Of a stretch of 14,445 bases of DNA, positions 12,181 to 14,445 are shown piece after piece. The notes under the pieces are model-generated. The model was not told where the DNA came from and did no database searches. It was given only the letters and a program-made list of their open reading frames with translations. The stretch is from JACJVV01 sp047603135 (GTDB lineage: Archaea > Nanobdellota > Nanobdellia > Woesearchaeales > JACJVV01). The translations under genes and the position numbers were made by a program. The stretch covers positions 1 to 14,445 of the forward strand of contig JBLKOW010000022.1 in NCBI GenBank assembly GCA_047603135.1, written 5' to 3'. The first letter of the stretch is position 1. Every line of letters starts with the position of its first letter.

Positions 12181-13257
12181 TTACCTATACCTAATTTGAT
12201 TGGTATAATGTTTCATTTTTGTTAAGAATAGTGGATTAATTAGTCCAAGGATTTTTTCAGCATCGGATATATCTTTAATACCAATTTTTCCGTAGTAAAG
12301 TTTTTGCAAGTCACCGCCATTTGTAAGGTATTTCTTAACTTCAAAATATCCTTTTAAGTAAAGGTGATCTTTTGTAAATGCGCCTGGGAAGAATGTATTA
12401 CTAATACCTCTTTTAGCACGCATTGTTATTTCAAAGGCATTATCTTTACCTACATAGGGGAGTAAATAATTATATGTTTCTCTAAATGTGCATTGGATTG
12501 CTTTATGCACTGCAATAACACGTGCTGCATACGTTTTAATGGTTGCTTTTGTTAAACAGTTGTTGAGCTCTTCATTAAGGACTGCTAGTCCTTCTTCTGT
12601 TTCAAGATACCCACTCATGCCTTGAGCAAATATTTTATACGGTTGCTGTGAGCCATTTTCATGGCGCACAATATGAGTTCCAATCTCGTGAACAATTAGT
12701 CGTGCAATAAATTTTTTAGTAAAAAAAGTATCTTTTTTAATCCATAATGTTTTTCGTGTCATATCGACGCACGCACGTGCAACCATATTTTTCTCACGAA
12801 CATTCCAAGAGCACTTGTATTTTTGCATTGCGTATGTTAGGTGTACTACTGCTTCACTTGTTGCGATATATGTTTTTTCGGGTACATCATGAAGTTTAAT
12901 GAGTTTCCATGCATATCGTACTAATGCATCATCAGGAGAATCGTATAAGTTAATTGAGCGTTCGGTAAATCTTGTTGTACCAATTGCTTGCATCATTTCA
13001 ATTATTTTAATCAATTCATTTCGCTTTTCATTGAAAATACGAGAAATAGGTGAGGGCTCTATTTTAAGTTGTCGTAATTCTCCTTTATATTTTTCTAGTT
13101 CAGGAGATGGTTTTGGATACTTGAATGTAGGGTTATACGTTTCACTTCGAAAGAATTTTTCTCGCTCTTCCTCTAAATTTAAAGGTGCGCAGGGAATTGT
13201 AGATAACTTTTGTGCAATTGAATACAAAGTATTATCTGTTTTTTTATAGGTATCCAT
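12181..13257 (-). CDS. DUF1704 / MATCAP-like metalloprotease homologue
   Basis: This 358-aa protein belongs to the DUF1704 family (the QEGLA-motif family), whose animal members MATCAP/KIAA0895L remove C-terminal tyrosine from tubulin. The zinc motif HEXXXH is His190-Glu191-His195 (VHEIGTHI), and the third ligand Glu222 lies in TEEGLAVLNEE, the counterpart of QEGLA. Downstream, MRAKRGISN and FTKDHLYLKGYFEVKKYL match the RVFRG / FTKD-YL-G block of the family. The fold therefore looks catalytically complete. No signal peptide or membrane segment is visible, so it should be cytoplasmic. The archaeal substrate is unknown, and no tubulin-like gene is in the window. A GTG at 13266 is also in frame. 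ATG 13257 fits better with TATA-like sequence near 13281-13290, but the start is uncertain. Confidence 0.85.
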   Translation of the reverse strand: MDTYKKTDNTLYSIAQKLSTIPCAPLNLEEEREKFFRSETYNPTFKYPKPSPELEKYKGELRQLKIEPSPISRIFNEKRNELIKIIEMMQAIGTTRFTERSINLYDSPDDALVRYAWKLIKLHDVPEKTYIATSEAVVHLTYAMQKYKCSWNVREKNMVARACVDMTRKTLWIKKDTFFTKKFIARLIVHEIGTHIVRHENGSQQPYKIFAQGMSGYLETEEGLAVLNEELNNCLTKATIKTYAARVIAVHKAIQCTFRETYNYLLPYVGKDNAFEITMRAKRGISNTFFPGAFTKDHLYLKGYFEVKKYLTNGGDLQKLYYGKIGIKDISDAEKILGLINPLFLTKMKHYTNQIRYR

Positions 13258-13280
13258 AGGAATCACGAGTCAAATTTAGA

Positions 13281-13290
13281 TATTAATATA
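13281..13290 (-). promoter_or_regulatory. Probable TATA region of the DUF1704 gene
   Basis: TATATTAATA (minus strand) lies about 24-33 nt before ATG 13257. The whole 13270-13320 segment is extremely AT-rich, so the exact element is ambiguous. A perfect 10-bp palindrome TAGTATACTA at 13296-13305 lies just upstream and could be an operator. Confidence 0.35.
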
Positions 13291-13350
13291 GTAAATAGTA
13301 TACTAATATATAAATATTTTGTTCATTTCTCCTGTTTTGCCAGAAATATG

Positions 13351-13644
13351 CTATACAAGGCTCCATAATCCTTTTGCAGTTAAGTAAAGCATAAATGCAA
13401 ATGAAATCCACTCAGAGTGTATGCCTGTACTAAGAAAAAGTGCATAATATGCCCCATGAAAAAAATCAAGCCATGAGAATAACGACCCTATTCCACCAAG
13501 TATAATGAAAATTAAGCCTTTGATGATAAGATATATAGCAACATACCACAACCATCTTTGGGGGAACCAATCTCCAAGCCAAATAACGAGTACGCAGATT
13601 AAGTCACCAATCCCAAGGATTTTTCCTCCTGCTCGCATTAACAT
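13351..13644 (-). CDS. Small polytopic membrane protein, unknown function
   Basis: This 97-aa hydrophobic protein has about four predicted membrane segments: near 9-27 (ILGIGDLICVLVIWLGDWF), 32-54 (tryptophan and isoleucine rich), 61-76 and 79-96. Charged residues are few and lie at the ends of segments. I do not recognise the family with certainty. A TATA box (TTTTTTAAAAC, minus strand, 13665-13675) centred about 26 nt before ATG 13644 supports this start. A second in-frame ATG follows at 13638. The protein lies between the DUF1704 gene and the lipoprotein gene on the same strand, with its own promoter. Confidence 0.65.
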   Translation of the reverse strand: MLMRAGGKILGIGDLICVLVIWLGDWFPQRWLWYVAIYLIIKGLIFIILGGIGSLFSWLDFFHGAYYALFLSTGIHSEWISFAFMLYLTAKGLWSLV

Positions 13645-13664
13645 ACGTTAGGCAAAATCCAGTT

Positions 13665-13675
13665 GTTTTAAAAAA
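13665..13675 (-). promoter_or_regulatory. TATA box of the 97-aa membrane protein gene
   Basis: TTTTTTAAAAC on the minus strand is centred about 26 nt before ATG 13644. Confidence 0.5.
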
Positions 13676-13741
13676 CCTCTGTTTGTGTTTTATCAAATTT
13701 TTACTTTAGCTAAAAAATTGTTGCTTAGGTTGTAGAACAAG

Positions 13742-13767
13742 AAAAAAATGAGAAAAAAATAAAAAAA
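13742..13767 (-). terminator. Poly-T terminator of the lipoprotein gene
   Basis: On the minus strand three runs of seven T follow closely after the lipoprotein stop codon, a strong archaeal-style termination region. Confidence 0.5.
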
Positions 13768-13771
13768 TAAT

Positions 13772-14359
13772 TTATTCAAATTTGCTCATAAGTGTTTCAG
13801 CAATTGAGATGACATACGCATCTGCTTCTTCACTTCCTCGCGTGGTGATGTGTATTAAAAAGGTATCTTTTGTAATCCACATGTTGTAAAAGTGAACATC
13901 AGGATCGTTGTGTTCTGCTCCGTAATCATCTTCATGATTCTTTCTGAATCTGCTTTGATCGCCAAATTCATCTTCACTTATAATTCCTGCTGCGCTTGAT
14001 AATCGTAATGAGGAATACTGATAGGAACCATTTAGATCATGTGTATTTGTATACTTATTAAGTATGATGTGCAGTGTAGTGTTATCTAATCTTGGTATGG
14101 TGTAATTACACATACTAAATTCTGCAAGTGAGGAGTGTTCAGTTGTTTCATATACTTCAATTCTACATGAATCTTCTACAAGTGCAAGACCTAGTTCATC
14201 AATTTCTTGAGAAGTAAGGACTAATTCTTGCACAGTATTAATGCTAGAAGTTATTTCTGTTTCATTATTTTCAGTTGTAGTTTGCGTTGTGCCACATCCA
14301 GCTATGAACAAGCCTAATAGCAGTAATCCAAACATAATGTGTAGTTTGTTTGATTTCAT
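13772..14359 (-). CDS. Predicted secreted lipoprotein, unknown function
   Basis: From ATG 14359 the 195-aa product has a basic N-terminus (MKSNK), a hydrophobic core (IMFGLLLLGLFIAG) and a lipobox ending at Cys22 (LFIAGC). It should be lipid-anchored outside the cytoplasmic membrane. A Thr/Glu/Asn-rich linker follows the cysteine. The remaining domain has two further cysteines (SCRIEVYE and SMCNYTIP) that could form a disulfide, and repeated strand-like segments such as MWITKDTFLIHITTRG. No family is recognised. The frame remains open to 14431, but that extension comes from the hairpin-rich sequence, while AGGTGA at 14364-14369 lies 4 nt before ATG 14359. No TATA box is apparent upstream, so its promoter may lie inside or have been displaced by the adjacent element. 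Confidence 0.8.
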   Translation of the reverse strand: MKSNKLHIMFGLLLLGLFIAGCGTTQTTTENNETEITSSINTVQELVLTSQEIDELGLALVEDSCRIEVYETTEHSSLAEFSMCNYTIPRLDNTTLHIILNKYTNTHDLNGSYQYSSLRLSSAAGIISEDEFGDQSRFRKNHEDDYGAEHNDPDVHFYNMWITKDTFLIHITTRGSEEADAYVISIAETLMSKFE

Positions 14360-14363
14360 ATTT

Positions 14364-14369
14364 TCACCT
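14364..14369 (-). promoter_or_regulatory. Shine-Dalgarno AGGTGA of the lipoprotein gene
   Basis: AGGTGA on the minus strand lies 4 nt before ATG 14359 and settles the start over the longer frame. Confidence 0.6.
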
Positions 14370-14375
14370 AAATGA

Positions 14376-14445
14376 CCCACTCCCCGCCCTAAAGGGACGG
14401 GGTATCTTTTGGGGTTGCTACGCAACCGCATGATGCGCTTGCTGA
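14376..14445 (-). mobile_element. Possible end of an IS200/IS605 (TnpB) element, cut by window edge
   Basis: This stretch is much more GC-rich than the rest of the window and holds three hairpins: CCCCGCCC/GGGACGGGG around TAAA (14382-14402, one bulged A), GGTTGC/GCAACC (14413-14427) and CGCAT-G-ATGCG (14427-14437). CCCCGCCC-TAAA-GGG(A)CGGGG closely resembles the stem-loop near the right end of IS605-type elements, past tnpB. On the minus strand an open frame of 18 codons enters from the window edge and stops at TAG (14389-14391) inside the first hairpin, compatible with a transposase C-terminus. A REP-like repeat is the main alternative. Confidence 0.35.

Noticed and set aside
13993..14015. 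Fur-box-like TGATAATCGTAATGA
   Set aside because: It lies inside the lipoprotein coding region and has several mismatches in the right half-site.
1..14445. tRNA, rRNA or C/D-box sRNA genes
   Set aside because: No T-loop/anticodon-like sequences or paired C and D boxes could be recognised by eye in the intergenic regions; a covariance-model scan would be needed for certainty.

Overview
The window is AT-rich and reads as an archaeal chromosome segment. Archaeal markers are a tRNA 4-demethylwyosine synthase (TYW1/Taw1), a diphthamide synthase (Dph2), a geranylgeranyl reductase-type flavoprotein of ether-lipid metabolism, and a set of TATA boxes about 25-30 nt upstream of start codons, which implies mostly leaderless mRNAs. 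The compact gene set with several small orphan genes would fit a DPANN-like archaeon (Woesearchaeota/Pacearchaeota type), but that placement is inference. No rRNA, tRNA or CRISPR array was seen.

Layout. 98-1231: TYW1 (+). 1349-3363: a small tail-anchored protein and a lactate permease (-). 3443-4459: Dph2 (-), split into two same-frame ORFs by a TAA directly followed by ATG. 4506-5084: VapBC-type toxin-antitoxin pair (-) with a palindromic operator-like region. 5167-6662: an MhqD-like hydrolase and an MhqO-like ring-cleaving dioxygenase (-). 6777-7157: Fur-family regulator (+), divergent from mhqO. 7209-8459: COG0523 metallochaperone GTPase with a long His/Cys-rich insert (-). 8602-9921: geranylgeranyl reductase-family protein and a DUF1653 protein (+). 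9942-11111: M29 aminopeptidase (-). 11170-11484: orphan 104-aa protein (-), divergent from PrxQ/Bcp peroxiredoxin (11619-12080, +). 12181-13257: DUF1704 / MATCAP-like metalloprotease homologue (-). 13351-13644: small membrane protein (-). 13772-14359: lipoprotein (-). 14376-14445: GC-rich hairpin sequence resembling the end of an IS200/IS605 (TnpB) element.

The most coherent system is in the middle. A Fur-family regulator carries a 15-bp site in its own promoter that matches the 7-1-7 Fur-type box (TGATAATnATTATCA) at 13 of 14 specified positions. A second 13/14 site lies just upstream of the TATA box of the neighbouring COG0523 GTPase. COG0523 proteins are classical targets of the zinc regulator Zur in bacteria, so this looks like a small Zur-like metal regulon in an archaeon. 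The quinone/electrophile-type enzymes MhqO and MhqD share the intergenic region with the regulator.

The second notable item is the split Dph2. All three cluster cysteines are kept across the two halves, and a strong Shine-Dalgarno sequence precedes the second half. This favours either a genuine two-subunit arrangement with coupled translation or an otherwise intact gene with a single in-frame stop. The VapB/VapC junction in the same window has the same in-frame TAA|ATG geometry.

Several gene starts were moved inward from the longest reading frame, because conserved family starts and TATA spacing agree on the internal codon (mhqO, fur, COG0523, GGR, M29, PrxQ, the 104-aa gene, DUF1704 and the lipoprotein).
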